A stretch of 64,000 nucleotides of DNA from Miltoncostaea sp963770865. Its GTDB lineage: Bacteria > Actinomycetota > Thermoleophilia > Miltoncostaeales > Miltoncostaeaceae. The DNA is taken from contig CAVYRD010000011.1 of assembly GCA_963770865.1 (NCBI GenBank), positions 372,001-436,000 of the forward strand. The letters are read 5' to 3'. Shown in pieces: positions 8,655 to 17,007 of this stretch. The notes under the pieces are model-generated. The model did no database searches. It saw nothing but the letters and a program-made list of their open reading frames with translations, and was not told the DNA's origin. The first letter of the stretch is position 1. Every line of letters starts with the position of its first letter. Position numbers and translations under genes: made by a program.

Positions 8655-9379
8655 CCGGCCCCCACGCCCGCACCACGGTGCGCCGCGACCACGCGGTGAT
8701 CGCCCCCGAGACGCACGTGCCCGGCCCGGTGCCCGGCTGGAGCGCCTCCGAGCACGTGCGCCTCGTCGGCCCGCCCATGGGCGCGCGCTTCACGATGGAC
8801 CTCGTGCGCATGGGCCCCGGCGCCGGGGCCGGCCCGCCGCCGCCCGGCGCCGGGCGCTTCGTCTACGTCCTGGAGGGCGCCGTCACGCTGGAGGCGGGCG
8901 GCGAGCGCCACGCCCTCGGGCCGGGCGGCTACGCCTACGTGCCGCCCGACGCCGCCCACGCGCTCACGGCGGGCATGGCCTCGCGCGTGTGCGTCATCGA
9001 GAAGCCCTACGTCCCCGCGCCGGGCGCCCTGCGCGGGCGCCTCGTGGTGGGCGACGCCGCCGGCGTGGTCGGCGCGCCCATGCTGGGCGACCCGGCCCTC
9101 ACGGTGCGCGCGCTGCTGCCCGAGGAGCCCGCCTTCGACCTCGCGGTGAACCTGATGGCCTTCCGCCCCGGCGGGGCCCTGCCCTTCGTGGAGACACACG
9201 TGATGGAGCACGGCCTGCTCGTGCTGGAGGGCACGCTCGTCTACCGGCTCGCCGACGACTGGTACCCGGTCGCGGCGGGCGACGCGATCTGGATGGGCCC
9301 CTTCTGCCCCCAGTGGTGCTGCGCCCACGGACCCGGCCCGGCGGAGTACCTCATCTACAAGGACTGGAACCGGGGGTGA
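8651..9379 (+). CDS. allE: (S)-ureidoglycine aminohydrolase (bicupin)
   Basis: The 242-residue protein has two cupin halves. The first runs from about residue 50 (GRFVYVLEGAVTLEAGGE). The second, metal-binding half has FVETHVMEHGLLVLEG, AAGDAIWMGPFCPQW and the terminal EYLIYKDWNR, all characteristic of Mn-dependent ureidoglycine aminohydrolases. It releases ammonia from (S)-ureidoglycine and fixes the stereochemistry of (S)-ureidoglycolate. Its GTG overlaps the allantoinase stop. It is followed by an amidohydrolase that uses its product, so the order of genes follows the pathway. Confidence 0.92.
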   Translation: MTGPHARTTVRRDHAVIAPETHVPGPVPGWSASEHVRLVGPPMGARFTMDLVRMGPGAGAGPPPPGAGRFVYVLEGAVTLEAGGERHALGPGGYAYVPPDAAHALTAGMASRVCVIEKPYVPAPGALRGRLVVGDAAGVVGAPMLGDPALTVRALLPEEPAFDLAVNLMAFRPGGALPFVETHVMEHGLLVLEGTLVYRLADDWYPVAAGDAIWMGPFCPQWCCAHGPGPAEYLIYKDWNRG

Positions 9380-9383
9380 GGCC

Positions 9384-10620
9384 GTGACGGCCATCGACGC
9401 GCCGCGCCTCATGGAGGAGATCGAGGAGCTCGCCCGCTTCTCGGACACGCCGTACCCCTCGGTGACCCGGGTCCTCTTCACCGACACCGACATGCGCGCC
9501 CGCGAGTGGCTGATGGACCGCATGCGCGCGGCGGGGCTGGACGTGCGCGTCGACGCGGTCGGCAACATCTTCGGCCGCTGGGAGGGGGAGGAGCCGGAGG
9601 CCGCGCCCGTGGCCACCGGCTCCCACTGCGACGCGATCCCCGACGCGGGGCGGTTCGACGGGGTGGTCGGCGTGCTGGGCGGCCTGGAGGCGATCCGCGC
9701 GCTGCGCGCCTCCGGGGTGCGGCCGCGCCGGCCCATCGAGCTGATCATGTTCACGGCCGAGGAGCCGACGCGCTTCGCCTTCGGGTGCCTGGGCAGCCGC
9801 GTCCTGGCCGGCGTGGTGGACGACGCGCGCCTGGCCCGCCTGCGCGACGCCGACGGGGGCACGCTCGACGATGCGCGCGCCGCGGCGGGCGTCATCGGCG
9901 AGGTCTCCGGCGCGCGACTCGACCCGGGCCACTACGCGGCCTTCGTCGAGCTCCACATCGAGCAGGGACCCGAGCTTGAGCGCACCGGCGTCCCGATCGG
10001 CGTGGTCACCGCCATCGCGGCGCCCGCCACCCTGCGCGTGGAGCTGTCCGGCGAGGGCGGCCACGCGGGCGCGGTCCTGATGGGGATCCGGCACGACCCC
10101 CTGGTGGCGGCGGCGGAGGTCGTCCAGGCCGTTCGACCGGCTCGCGCGCGACACCGGCGCCGAGGACACGGTCGGCACCGTCGGCCTGCTCACCGTCGAG
10201 CCCGGCGCGGTCAACAGCATCCCGCGGCGCGTCCGCATGGACATCGACGTCCGCGACACGGACCGCGAGCGCCGCGACGGCGTGCTGGAGGCCGTCCGGG
10301 CGGCCGCGCGCGACGCCGCCGCCGCGCGCGGCGTGGAGCACCACGACGAGATCCTCAACCAGGACGGGCCCGCGACCTCCGACCCCGCCGTGCTGGCCGC
10401 GATCGAGGAGGCGTGCGCGGAGGAGGGGCTCACGTTCGCCCGGATGGTGAGCCGGGCCTACCACGACACCGTCTTCATGGCGCGGATCTGCCCCACGGCG
10501 ATGATCTTCGTGCCCTCGAGGGACGGCATCAGCCACCGGCCGGACGAGTACAGCTCCCCGGAGGAGATCGCCCGGGGCACGCGGGCCCTGGCGGGCGCCC
10601 TGGCCCGGCTGGCCGCCTGA
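9384..10620 (+). CDS. Ureidoglycolate amidohydrolase, M20 family (one frameshift as read)
   Basis: This di-metal M20 amidohydrolase has about 411 residues after correction. It strongly resembles plant ureidoglycolate amidohydrolase (UAH): FSDTPYPSVTRVLFTDTDM, ATGSHCDAIPDAGRFDGVVG, EEPTRFAFGCLGSR, ELHIEQGP, SGEGGHAGAVLM, then RAYHDTVFMAR and SHRPDEYSSPEEI. An extra G at 10131 (GCC-G-TTCGAC) breaks the frame; deleting it joins EVVQA to FDRLARDTG. The enzyme hydrolyses ureidoglycolate to glyoxylate, CO2 and ammonia, ending the pathway. Because allantoate amidohydrolase belongs to the same fold and none is seen nearby, it may act on allantoate too; that part is inference. Confidence 0.87.
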
Positions 10621-10728
10621 TCCGCCCACAGGCTGTGGAGAACCGCGTGGGGACTTCACCATCGGGTAACGGGGGTGTCACACGGAGGGGCCGCTAGGAT
10701 GCCGCGGGTCCACGAGGAGGGGAGCGGG

Positions 10729-11721
10729 ATGACGCACGCCGCGCAGTTCGACGTGGTGGGGATCGGGAACGCCATCGTCGACGTGCTGTCACATTGCGAC
10801 GACGCCTTCCTGGACGCCGAGGGGCTGCCGAAGGGCTCGATGACCCTGATCGAGCTCGACCGGGCGGCCGAGCTCTACGGCCGGATGGGCCCTGCGGTCG
10901 AGATGTCGGGCGGCGCGGCCGCCAACAGCATGGTCGGCGCGGCATCGTTCGGAAGCCGCGCGGCGTACATCGGCAAGGTCCGCGACGACGAGCTCGGCGC
11001 GATCTTCGCCCACGACATCCGCGCGGCGGGCGTCCGCTTCGACGTACCGCCGGCGCCCGACGGGCCCGAGACCGCGCGCAGCCACATCCTCGTGACGCCC
11101 GACGCCCACCGGACGATGTCCACCTACCTGGGCGCGGCGGTCGAGCTCGGCCCCGAGGACGTGGACACCGACCTCGTGGCGGCCTCCTCGATCCTCTACC
11201 TGGAGGGCTACCTCTGGGACAAGCCCCGCGCCAAGGACGCCTTCCGCGTCGCGATGGCCGCCGCTCACGCCGCCGGCCGGCGGGTCTCGCTCACGCTGTC
11301 CGACTCGTTCTGCGTGGAACGCCACCTGGCGGAGTTCCGCGGCCTGGTCGACAACGAGGTCGACCTGCTCTTCGCCAACGAGGAGGAGATCTTCGCGCTC
11401 ACCGACACGCGCGACCTGTCGGCGGCGATCGGCGCGGTGCGCGGGCGCAGCGAGATCGTGGTGATCACGCGCTCCGAGCGCGGCTCGGTGGTGGTGACGG
11501 CCGACGACACCGTCGAGGTGCCCGCCCACCCGGTGGAGCGGCTGGTCGACACGACCGGCGCGGGCGACCTCTACGCCGCCGGCTTCCTCCACGGTCTGGC
11601 GCGCGGGACCGCGCTGGGGGAGTGCGCGGCGCTCGGGTCGCTCGCCGCGGCGGAGGTCATCTCGCACCTCGGCGCCCGGCCCCAGGTGGACCTGGCCTCG
11701 ATCGCGGCGGCGATGGCGTGA
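10729..11721 (+). CDS. PfkB-family carbohydrate/nucleoside kinase (adenosine-kinase-like)
   Basis: The 330-residue protein starts at the ATG at 10729 behind a strong GAGGAGGGGAG ribosome binding site; an upstream in-frame start at 10675 lacks one. It has the ribokinase-fold signatures: N-terminal VVGIGNAIVDVL, the GGAAANSMVGAASFG glycine motif, and the C-terminal DTTGAGDLYAAGFLHGLARG with the catalytic Asp. Proteins of this subgroup (FDVVGIGNAIVD) are usually annotated as adenosine kinase-like or sugar kinases. Substrate cannot be decided from sequence. It lies between the ureide operon and cysK and appears to be a single gene with its own leader. Confidence 0.85.
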   Translation: MTHAAQFDVVGIGNAIVDVLSHCDDAFLDAEGLPKGSMTLIELDRAAELYGRMGPAVEMSGGAAANSMVGAASFGSRAAYIGKVRDDELGAIFAHDIRAAGVRFDVPPAPDGPETARSHILVTPDAHRTMSTYLGAAVELGPEDVDTDLVAASSILYLEGYLWDKPRAKDAFRVAMAAAHAAGRRVSLTLSDSFCVERHLAEFRGLVDNEVDLLFANEEEIFALTDTRDLSAAIGAVRGRSEIVVITRSERGSVVVTADDTVEVPAHPVERLVDTTGAGDLYAAGFLHGLARGTALGECAALGSLAAAEVISHLGARPQVDLASIAAAMA

Positions 11722-11741
11722 ACCGCGTCGGACGCCACTGG

Positions 11742-11747
11742 TAGGGT
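11742..11747 (+). promoter_or_regulatory. Leaderless -10 element for cysK
   Basis: TAGGGT lies 7 nt before the GTG at 11755, and no ribosome binding site is present in between. The geometry matches the other TANNNT-plus-6-to-9-nt starts in this window and predicts a leaderless mRNA. Confidence 0.5.
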
Positions 11748-11754
11748 CCGGCCC

Positions 11755-12681
11755 GTGGCGATCGTCGACTCCATCACGGAGCTGATCGGGCGGACCCCGC
11801 TCGTGCGGCTCGGGCGCATCGCCGAGGGCTCCGGGGCCACCATCCTCGGCAAGCTCGAGTCGATGAACCCGGCCGGCTCGGTCAAGGACCGCATCGGCCT
11901 GGCGATGATCGAGGCCGCCGAGGCCGACGGCCGCCTGACGCCCGGCAGCGTCGTGGTCGAGCCGACCTCCGGCAACACCGGCATCGCCCTGGCGTTCGTC
12001 TGCGCGGCCAAGGGCTACCGCTGCATCCTCACGATGCCCGAGACCATGAGCGTGGAGCGGCGCACGCTCCTGCGCGCCTACGGCGCCGAGCTGGTGCTGA
12101 CGCCCGGCGCCGAGGGCATGCGCGGCGCCATCGCGAAGGCCGAGGAGATCGCCGAGGAGACCGACGGCGCCTTCGTGCCCCAGCAGTTCCAGAACCCGGC
12201 CAACCCGGAGGCCCACCGGCGCACGACCGCCGAGGAGATCTGGGAGGACACCGGCGGGGAGATCGACGTCCTGGTGGCCGGCGTCGGCACCGGCGGCTCG
12301 ATCACCGGCGTCGCCGAGGTCATCAAGGAGCGTCGCCCGTCGTTCCGGGCGATCGCCGTGGAGCCCTCCGACTCGCCCGTGCTGTCCGGCGGGGTCCCCG
12401 GCCCCCACAAGATCCAGGGCATCGGGGCCGGCTTCGTCCCCGGGGTGCTCAACACGGCCGTCTACGACGAGGTCGTGACCTGCACGGCCGAGGACGCGTT
12501 CGCGATGTCGCGGCGCATCGCCCGCGAGGAGGGGATCCTCGTGGGCATCAGCGCCGGCGCCAACGCCTGGGCGGCGCTCGAGGTGGCCCGCCGGGCCGAG
12601 AGCTCCGGGCTCACGATCGTCACGTTCCTCTGCGACACGGGCGAGCGCTACCTCAGCACGCCGCTCTTCGACGAGGGCTGA
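11755..12681 (+). CDS. cysK: Cysteine synthase A (O-acetylserine sulfhydrylase)
   Basis: This 308-residue PLP enzyme of fold type II has all the key pieces: SITELIGRTPLVRL at the N-terminus, NPAGSVKDRIG with the PLP lysine, the TSGNTG substrate loop, GTGGSITG phosphate loop, and GISAGA near the C-terminus. It makes cysteine from O-acetylserine and sulfide. CysE, which supplies O-acetylserine, is encoded 3 kb downstream, so both halves of cysteine synthesis are in the window but not in one operon. Confidence 0.96.
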   Translation: MAIVDSITELIGRTPLVRLGRIAEGSGATILGKLESMNPAGSVKDRIGLAMIEAAEADGRLTPGSVVVEPTSGNTGIALAFVCAAKGYRCILTMPETMSVERRTLLRAYGAELVLTPGAEGMRGAIAKAEEIAEETDGAFVPQQFQNPANPEAHRRTTAEEIWEDTGGEIDVLVAGVGTGGSITGVAEVIKERRPSFRAIAVEPSDSPVLSGGVPGPHKIQGIGAGFVPGVLNTAVYDEVVTCTAEDAFAMSRRIAREEGILVGISAGANAWAALEVARRAESSGLTIVTFLCDTGERYLSTPLFDEG

Positions 12682-12706
12682 GGCCGCCGCGGGCGGCGAC
12701 GGTCTC

Positions 12707-13504
12707 ATGGCCGAGAAGCCTCGCAAGCGACTGAACCGCGAGGCCTACGAGGCCGAGCTGGCGCGGCTCCAGGTGGAGCTCGTGAAGATGCACGAGTGGA
12801 TCAAGCACCGCGGGCTGAAGGTGCTGGTGATCTTCGAGGGGCGCGACGCCGCCGGGAAGGGCGGCGCCATCAAGCGCATCACCGAGGCGCTGAACCCGAG
12901 GATCTGCCGGGTGGTCGCGCTGACCGCGCCGACCGAGCGCGAGCGGACGCAGTGGTACTTCCAGCGCTACGTCGCGCACCTGCCCTCGGCCGGCGAGATG
13001 GTCCTGTTCGACCGCTCCTGGTACAACCGCGCCGGCGTCGAGCGGGTGATGGGCTTCTGCGACGAGGAGGAGTACCGGGAGTTCCTCCGCAGCTGCCCCG
13101 AGTTCGAGCGCATGCTGATCCGCTCCGGGATCATCCTGATCAAGTACTGGTTCTCGGTGAGCGACGCCGAGCAGGAGCGGCGCTTCCAGGACCGGATCGA
13201 GGACCCGACCAAGCGGTGGAAGCTCAGCCCGATCGACCTCCAGAGCCGGGAGAACTGGCTCGAGTACTCGCGGGCCAAGGACGCGATGTTCGCGCACACC
13301 GACACCAAGCAGGCGCCCTGGTACGTGGTCGAGGCCGACGACAAGCGCCGCGCCCGGATCAACTGCATCGCCCACCTGCTGAGCGTGGTCCCCTACGAGG
13401 ACCTCACCCCGGAGCCCGTCGTCCTGCCCCCGCGCACGGACTCCTCCGCGTACGTCCGGCCGCCCATGAGCGACCAGACCTTCGTGCCAGACGTCATGCC
13501 CTGA
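12707..13504 (+). CDS. ppk2: Polyphosphate kinase 2
   Basis: A 265-residue PPK2-family protein. Walker A is FEGRDAAGKGGAIKRI, the lid region follows RERTQWYFQRY, and the Walker B-type motif is LFDRSWYNRAGVERVMGFC, which is diagnostic. It transfers phosphate between polyphosphate and nucleotides (class I enzymes act on NDPs); the single-domain length suits class I. It follows cysK after 25 bp and might be co-transcribed. A 36-bp palindrome begins 20 bp after its stop. Confidence 0.94.
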   Translation: MAEKPRKRLNREAYEAELARLQVELVKMHEWIKHRGLKVLVIFEGRDAAGKGGAIKRITEALNPRICRVVALTAPTERERTQWYFQRYVAHLPSAGEMVLFDRSWYNRAGVERVMGFCDEEEYREFLRSCPEFERMLIRSGIILIKYWFSVSDAEQERRFQDRIEDPTKRWKLSPIDLQSRENWLEYSRAKDAMFAHTDTKQAPWYVVEADDKRRARINCIAHLLSVVPYEDLTPEPVVLPPRTDSSAYVRPPMSDQTFVPDVMP

Positions 13505-13524
13505 GCAGGGCCTTTCGCCGCACA

Positions 13525-13560
13525 CGTCAATTGGCGTCGACCGGTCGACGCCAATTGACG
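13525..13560. repeat. 36-bp perfect palindrome, copy 1 of a dispersed family
   Basis: The two 18-base arms (CGTCAATTGGCGTCGACC and its exact reverse complement) meet with no spacer. It lies between the converging 3' ends of ppk2 (20 bp) and a methyltransferase gene (11 bp). Four similar elements occur in the window at 3' gene ends. It could act as a bidirectional U-less terminator, or as a protein-binding repeat. Confidence 0.85.
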
Positions 13561-13571
13561 CATCGCCCCGC

Positions 13572-14360
13572 TCAGGGGCGGGAGGCCGTGAACAGGTAGC
13601 GGTTGAGGCTGAAGAAGGCGCGCTCGCCGAGGGCCGCGAGGTCGGCGAGCCAGGCGGCGACCTCCTCCTCGCCGATGCCGTGACCCGTCACGAACTCGGC
13701 GATCAATCGGCGCATTCCGCCGCTGTACGTTTCAGGATCGTCGCCGACGTTGAGGAGCGGGACGACCGTGACCGCATCGACGGTGAAACCGGCTCCCCGC
13801 AGGAGCTCCGGCAGCCGCCGCGGCAGGTCGCGGTGGACCAGGTGGGCGTCCCACGCGGCGAGCACGCGCGCCATGCGGGCGTCGTCCGAGGAGCGCCAGA
13901 CGATCGAGTCCCAGTCGGTGTCGAGGATCACCAGGCGGCCACCGGGCCGCAGCACGCGACGCGCCTCGGCCAGGGCCGCGGGCATCTCCTCCACGTACTC
14001 GTAGACCTGGGTGCAGACGGCCGCGTCGAAGCAGGCGTCGGGGAAGGAGAGCTCGGTCACGCCCTGCCGCGACAGCTCCAGCGCCGCAGCCCCCGCCGCC
14101 AGGGACCGACCCGCCGCCAGCCCCAGCATGTCGTCGCTGACGTCGACCCCGCTCACGGACCCGGCCGGGCCGACGAGCGCCGCGACCGCCGCCGCCAGCA
14201 ATCCGGGCCCGACGCCGAGATCGAGCACGCGCTCCCCGGGCCGGGGAGCGAGGGCCTCCAGCACGGCCTCGCGCTGCGCCACCACGTCCGGCGTCAGATA
14301 GATCGCCTCGAGCGCCCGCGCGCGCTCGCCCTCGAAGCGCAGCGCGGCCGGCCGGGCCAC
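13572..14360 (-). CDS. Class I SAM-dependent methyltransferase
   Basis: A 262-residue Rossmann-fold methyltransferase from a GTG at 14360. Motif I is VLDLGVGPGLLAAAVAAL, motif II GSVSGVDVSDDML, a DAAVCTQVYEYV stretch corresponds to motif IV, and RRVLRPGGRLVILDTDWDS is the post-motif typical of ubiE/arsenite-type (type 11) enzymes. The small-molecule substrate cannot be told. It starts 5 bp after the stop of the acetyltransferase gene on the same strand, so the two probably form an operon. Confidence 0.85.
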   Translation of the reverse strand: MARPAALRFEGERARALEAIYLTPDVVAQREAVLEALAPRPGERVLDLGVGPGLLAAAVAALVGPAGSVSGVDVSDDMLGLAAGRSLAAGAAALELSRQGVTELSFPDACFDAAVCTQVYEYVEEMPAALAEARRVLRPGGRLVILDTDWDSIVWRSSDDARMARVLAAWDAHLVHRDLPRRLPELLRGAGFTVDAVTVVPLLNVGDDPETYSGGMRRLIAEFVTGHGIGEEEVAAWLADLAALGERAFFSLNRYLFTASRP

Positions 14361-14365
14361 CGCGC

Positions 14366-14932
14366 TCAGGCCCGGCGGATCAGGAGGGTCCGCCGGCCGC
14401 CGCGCTCGCGGAAGCCGAGCGCCGCGAGGAACGCGTGCCCGGGGGTGTCAACCTCGACCAGCGCCGCCAGGTGCGTGCCGCGCGCCTCGCCGACGCGGCG
14501 GGCCAGATCGGCGATGAGCAGCCGCCCGATGCCCTCGCGGCGTCGCTGGGGCACCACGCCCATCCAGTTGATCCATCCTTCGGGAAGCATCGCCTGGGCG
14601 AAGCCGAGCATGTCGCGCTCGTCGCGGGCGACGCAGAACGCGTCGAAGCCCTCTGCGCCCTCGTAGCCGGTCGGCTGACCCATCTCGCGGAAGGTCGCGA
14701 GGCCCTCCATCGCCATCCCCTCGGCGGCGGTGAAGGCCTCCGACCACTCGTTGCGGTATGCCTCGACGCTGATGCCGGGCACGTGGGACGCCCGCGGCAG
14801 GCCCTCGATGGGCCGCGCCATCACGGCCATCCGCGCGTAGGGCTCGAAGCCCTCGGCGGCGAGCATCGGGCCGACGGGGTCGTCGTCGGCCACCTCGGCG
14901 TCCCAGGGCGGGTCGGCCAGCCTCGCGAGCAA
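14366..14932 (-). CDS. GNAT-family acetyltransferase
   Basis: The GNAT fold is in the second half: GFAQAMLPEGWINWMGVVP is the beta4 strand, QRRREGIGRLLIADLARRV is the acetyl-CoA pyrophosphate loop (R/Q-x-x-G-x-G/A), and AFLAALGFRERGGRR closes the domain. The first 80 residues are uncharacterised. A TTG at 14932 is the listed start; the frame stays open upstream to about 15036 without ATG or GTG, so the N-terminus is uncertain. It forms a minus-strand pair with the methyltransferase gene. Confidence 0.72.
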   Translation of the reverse strand: MLARLADPPWDAEVADDDPVGPMLAAEGFEPYARMAVMARPIEGLPRASHVPGISVEAYRNEWSEAFTAAEGMAMEGLATFREMGQPTGYEGAEGFDAFCVARDERDMLGFAQAMLPEGWINWMGVVPQRRREGIGRLLIADLARRVGEARGTHLAALVEVDTPGHAFLAALGFRERGGRRTLLIRRA

Positions 14933-15035
14933 CGCTCGGAGGGCCTCGGGGCCTTCGGCGCGCAGCCCCTCGAGGCGGAGGGCGCGGGCGGTGGGGGAGG
15001 GTCCCGGCTGGCAGGACGCCCCGTTGACGGCGACG

Positions 15036-15272
15036 CTACTCGAGGTACGCGTCCAGGTCGTCGACGCGCACGCCGATACTGTCGAGGTGGCGCCGGGCCT
15101 CGGCCAGGCGCTGCTCGGTGCCGGTCACCTCCATGATCACCCAGCCTGTCGTCTCGCGGATGTCGGCGCGCCGGATGTTGGTCACGACGTCGAACCGCTT
15201 GGCGAGCGTGTAGATCACCGGCTCCTGGATGAGCTGCTCGGGGAACGTCAGCTTCAGCTTCTGACGTGTCAG
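15036..15272 (-). CDS. NIL-domain protein
   Basis: The conserved part is about 78 residues: QKLKLTFPEQLIQEPVIYTL, then KRFDVVTNIRRADIRETTGW, and VIMEVTGTEQRLAEARRHL to the end. This matches the NIL domain found at the end of methionine ABC ATPases and as stand-alone proteins linked to sulfur amino acid metabolism. No ATG/GTG/TTG fits this N-terminus; a CTG at 15272 with GAGGAGG 8 nt upstream is the best start. A GTG further out (15413) would add 47 residues of low-complexity sequence read through cysE. It is divergent from cysE and shares its promoter, supporting a sulfur-related role. Confidence 0.72.
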   Translation of the reverse strand: MTRQKLKLTFPEQLIQEPVIYTLAKRFDVVTNIRRADIRETTGWVIMEVTGTEQRLAEARRHLDSIGVRVDDLDAYLE

Positions 15273-15298
15273 TGGAGGCGCCTCCTCGAAATGGGTGC

Positions 15299-15306
15299 CT
15301 ATACTA
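15299..15306. promoter_or_regulatory. Bidirectional -10 shared by cysE and the NIL-domain gene
   Basis: TATACT (15300-15305) ends 7 nt before the cysE ATG at 15313 on the plus strand. On the minus strand the same bases read TAGTAT, a -10 for the NIL gene, whose GAGGAGG ribosome site lies about 20 nt downstream. CysE would thus be leaderless and the NIL gene leadered from one symmetrical element. Confidence 0.55.
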
Positions 15307-15312
15307 GCCCGC

Positions 15313-16098
15313 ATGCCCCGGCGCTCGCTGCTCGCGCGATTCGACGGCGCACGGCGGGCGTTCCAGCGCGATGTTGACGTCGCCCGGGAACGGGACCCGG
15401 CCGCGACGTCCATGACCGAGATCCTGCTCTGCTACCCCGGCCTGCACGCCGTGTGGATGCACCGTGCAGCGCACGCGATGCACGTGAGCGGCTTCCGCCT
15501 GCCGGCGCGCCTCCTGAGCCAGGCCTCGCGCTTCCTCACGGGCATCGAGATCCACCCGGGGGCGCAGATCGGGCCGGGCTTCTTCATCGACCACGGCATG
15601 GGCGTGGTGATCGGCGAGACGACCGAGATCGGCGAGGACGTGACGCTCTACCAGGGGGTCACCCTCGGCGGCACCGGCAAGGACGTCGGCAAGCGCCACC
15701 CCACCGTCCAGGACGGCGTGATCGTCGGCACCGGGGCGAGCGTCCTCGGGCCGGTCGTGATCGGCGAGGGCGCCAAGGTGGGCGCCGGATCGATCGTGAT
15801 CAAGGATGTGCCTCCGAACTCCACCGTGGTCGGCAACCCGGGCCGCGCGGTCGTGGTCGACGGCCAGAAGGTCCCGCGCGACGTCCACCACCCAGACATC
15901 GACCACGTGAAGCTCCCCGACCCGGTGGCCGAGGCGATGGCCTGCCTGGTGCGCCGCGTGACCGAGCTCGAGAAGGCGCTCGACGACGTCCGCGCCGGTC
16001 GCATCCTGCCGCCCAAGACCGAGGACGAGGACTGCCTGCCCACCGCGCAGGAGGAGATCTCGTCGATCCTGGGGCTCAACCCGGGAGCCGGGATCTGA
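15313..16098 (+). CDS. cysE: Serine O-acetyltransferase
   Basis: The 261-residue protein has an N-terminal helical region (residues 1-65, ARERDPAATSMTEILLCYPG) and a left-handed beta-helix of hexapeptide repeats (about 75-175). The repeats include the catalytic HPGAQIGPGFFIDHGMGVVI, ETTEIGEDVTLYQGVTLGGT and SVLGPVVIGEGAKVGAG, then PPNSTVVGNPGR. It acetylates serine with acetyl-CoA to make the substrate of CysK. A C-terminal extension of about 60 residues ends LNPGAGI; many CysE proteins end in Ile, which inserts into the CysK active site. I chose the ATG at 15313 over a GTG at 15295 because the -10 overlaps the latter. Confidence 0.95.
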   Translation: MPRRSLLARFDGARRAFQRDVDVARERDPAATSMTEILLCYPGLHAVWMHRAAHAMHVSGFRLPARLLSQASRFLTGIEIHPGAQIGPGFFIDHGMGVVIGETTEIGEDVTLYQGVTLGGTGKDVGKRHPTVQDGVIVGTGASVLGPVVIGEGAKVGAGSIVIKDVPPNSTVVGNPGRAVVVDGQKVPRDVHHPDIDHVKLPDPVAEAMACLVRRVTELEKALDDVRAGRILPPKTEDEDCLPTAQEEISSILGLNPGAGI

Positions 16099-16101
16099 AC
16101 A

Positions 16102-16137
16102 CGTCAATTGGCGTTGACCGGTAGACGCCAATTGACG
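16102..16137. repeat. 36-bp near-perfect palindrome, copy 2
   Basis: Same core as copy 1 with two changes near the centre (GTTGACC / GGTAGAC), so the central base pairs are imperfect. It starts 3 bp after the cysE stop and ends 7 bp before the 3' end of the convergent SDR gene. Confidence 0.85.
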
Positions 16138-16144
16138 CATCCGC

Positions 16145-16888
16145 TCAGCCGGCGTCCGGCGGAAAGAGCGTGAGGCCGCCGTCAACGACCAGGGTGGCGC
16201 CGGTCACGTAGGAGGCGGCGTCGGAGGCCAGCCAGGCGACGGCGCGGGCCACCTCGGCGGCGTCGCCGATGCGGGCCATCGGGATCTGAGCCTCCACGGC
16301 CGCGCGGGCGCCGGGATCCTGGAGAATGTCCTCGTTGATCGGCGTCGCGATCGCTCCCGGGGCCACGGCCGCGACGCGGATGCCGAGCGGCGCGAGCTCC
16401 TTGGCGATCGACTCCATGAACAGGCGCTGGCCGCCCTTGGCCGCGCAGTAGTGGGAGAAGCCGCTCCACGGCATGCGGTCGTGGACGCTCGTGACGTGCA
16501 CGATCGCGCCGCCGGCGCTCCGGCCGGCCATCGCCCGGGCCCCCTCGCGGCTGCACAGGAACGCGCCGGTGAGGTCGGTCTCGACCACCTCGCGCCAGTC
16601 CTCGAGCGACATCTCCACCAGGGGGTGCCGCGCCTCGACGCCCGCGTTGCACACGACGAGGTCAACCGGCCCGAGGGCCTCCGCCGCATGGGAGAAGGCG
16701 CGCGCGACGTCCTCCTCGCTCGAGACGTCGATCCCGACCGGCGCCGCCCGGCCCCCGGCCGCGACGACGGACTGCGCCATCTCCTGCGCCGTCTCCGGGT
16801 CGCTGCGGAAGCCGATCGCGACGCCCGCGCCGTGGGCCGCGAGCTCCCACGCCACGGCCTGCCCGATCCCCGACGTCGCGCCGCTCAC
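16145..16888 (-). CDS. Short-chain dehydrogenase/reductase
   Basis: A classical SDR: cofactor loop GATSGIGQ, NAG at VVCNAGVEA, catalytic Ser in VHVTSVHDR, YxxxK as YCAAK, and the C-terminal ASYVTGATLVVDGGLTLFP. Substrate unknown; glucose dehydrogenase-like or 3-oxoacyl reductase-like enzymes look similar. From the GTG at 16888 the first beta strand is missing. One extra C in the run at 16922-16927 would join it to an ATG at 16932 (MHPPGRPLLEDRSALVSGAT), the expected N-terminus, so a homopolymer deletion is likely. Confidence 0.85.
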   Translation of the reverse strand: MSGATSGIGQAVAWELAAHGAGVAIGFRSDPETAQEMAQSVVAAGGRAAPVGIDVSSEEDVARAFSHAAEALGPVDLVVCNAGVEARHPLVEMSLEDWREVVETDLTGAFLCSREGARAMAGRSAGGAIVHVTSVHDRMPWSGFSHYCAAKGGQRLFMESIAKELAPLGIRVAAVAPGAIATPINEDILQDPGARAAVEAQIPMARIGDAAEVARAVAWLASDAASYVTGATLVVDGGLTLFPPDAG

Positions 16889-16995
16889 GAGGGCGCTGCG
16901 GTCCTCCAGCAGCGGGCGTCCGGGGGGTGCATCGCGAAGCCTGATCCGCTCATGCCGACGGTGGTTCCCGGGGCCGGTGCGTCGGGAACCTCCGG

Positions 16996-17001
16996 TAGGA
17001 T
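16996..17001 (+). promoter_or_regulatory. Leaderless -10 element for pcrA
   Basis: TAGGAT ends 6 nt before the GTG at 17008, and the short interval has no ribosome binding site. It is nearly identical in sequence and spacing to the cysK element. Confidence 0.5.
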
Positions 17002-17007
17002 CGATCG

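Noticed and set aside
10622..10640. DnaA-box or origin-like sequence (CCACAGGCTGTGGAGAA)
   Set aside because: Only one imperfect box is present, with no cluster, no AT-rich unwinding region and no dnaA/dnaN nearby.
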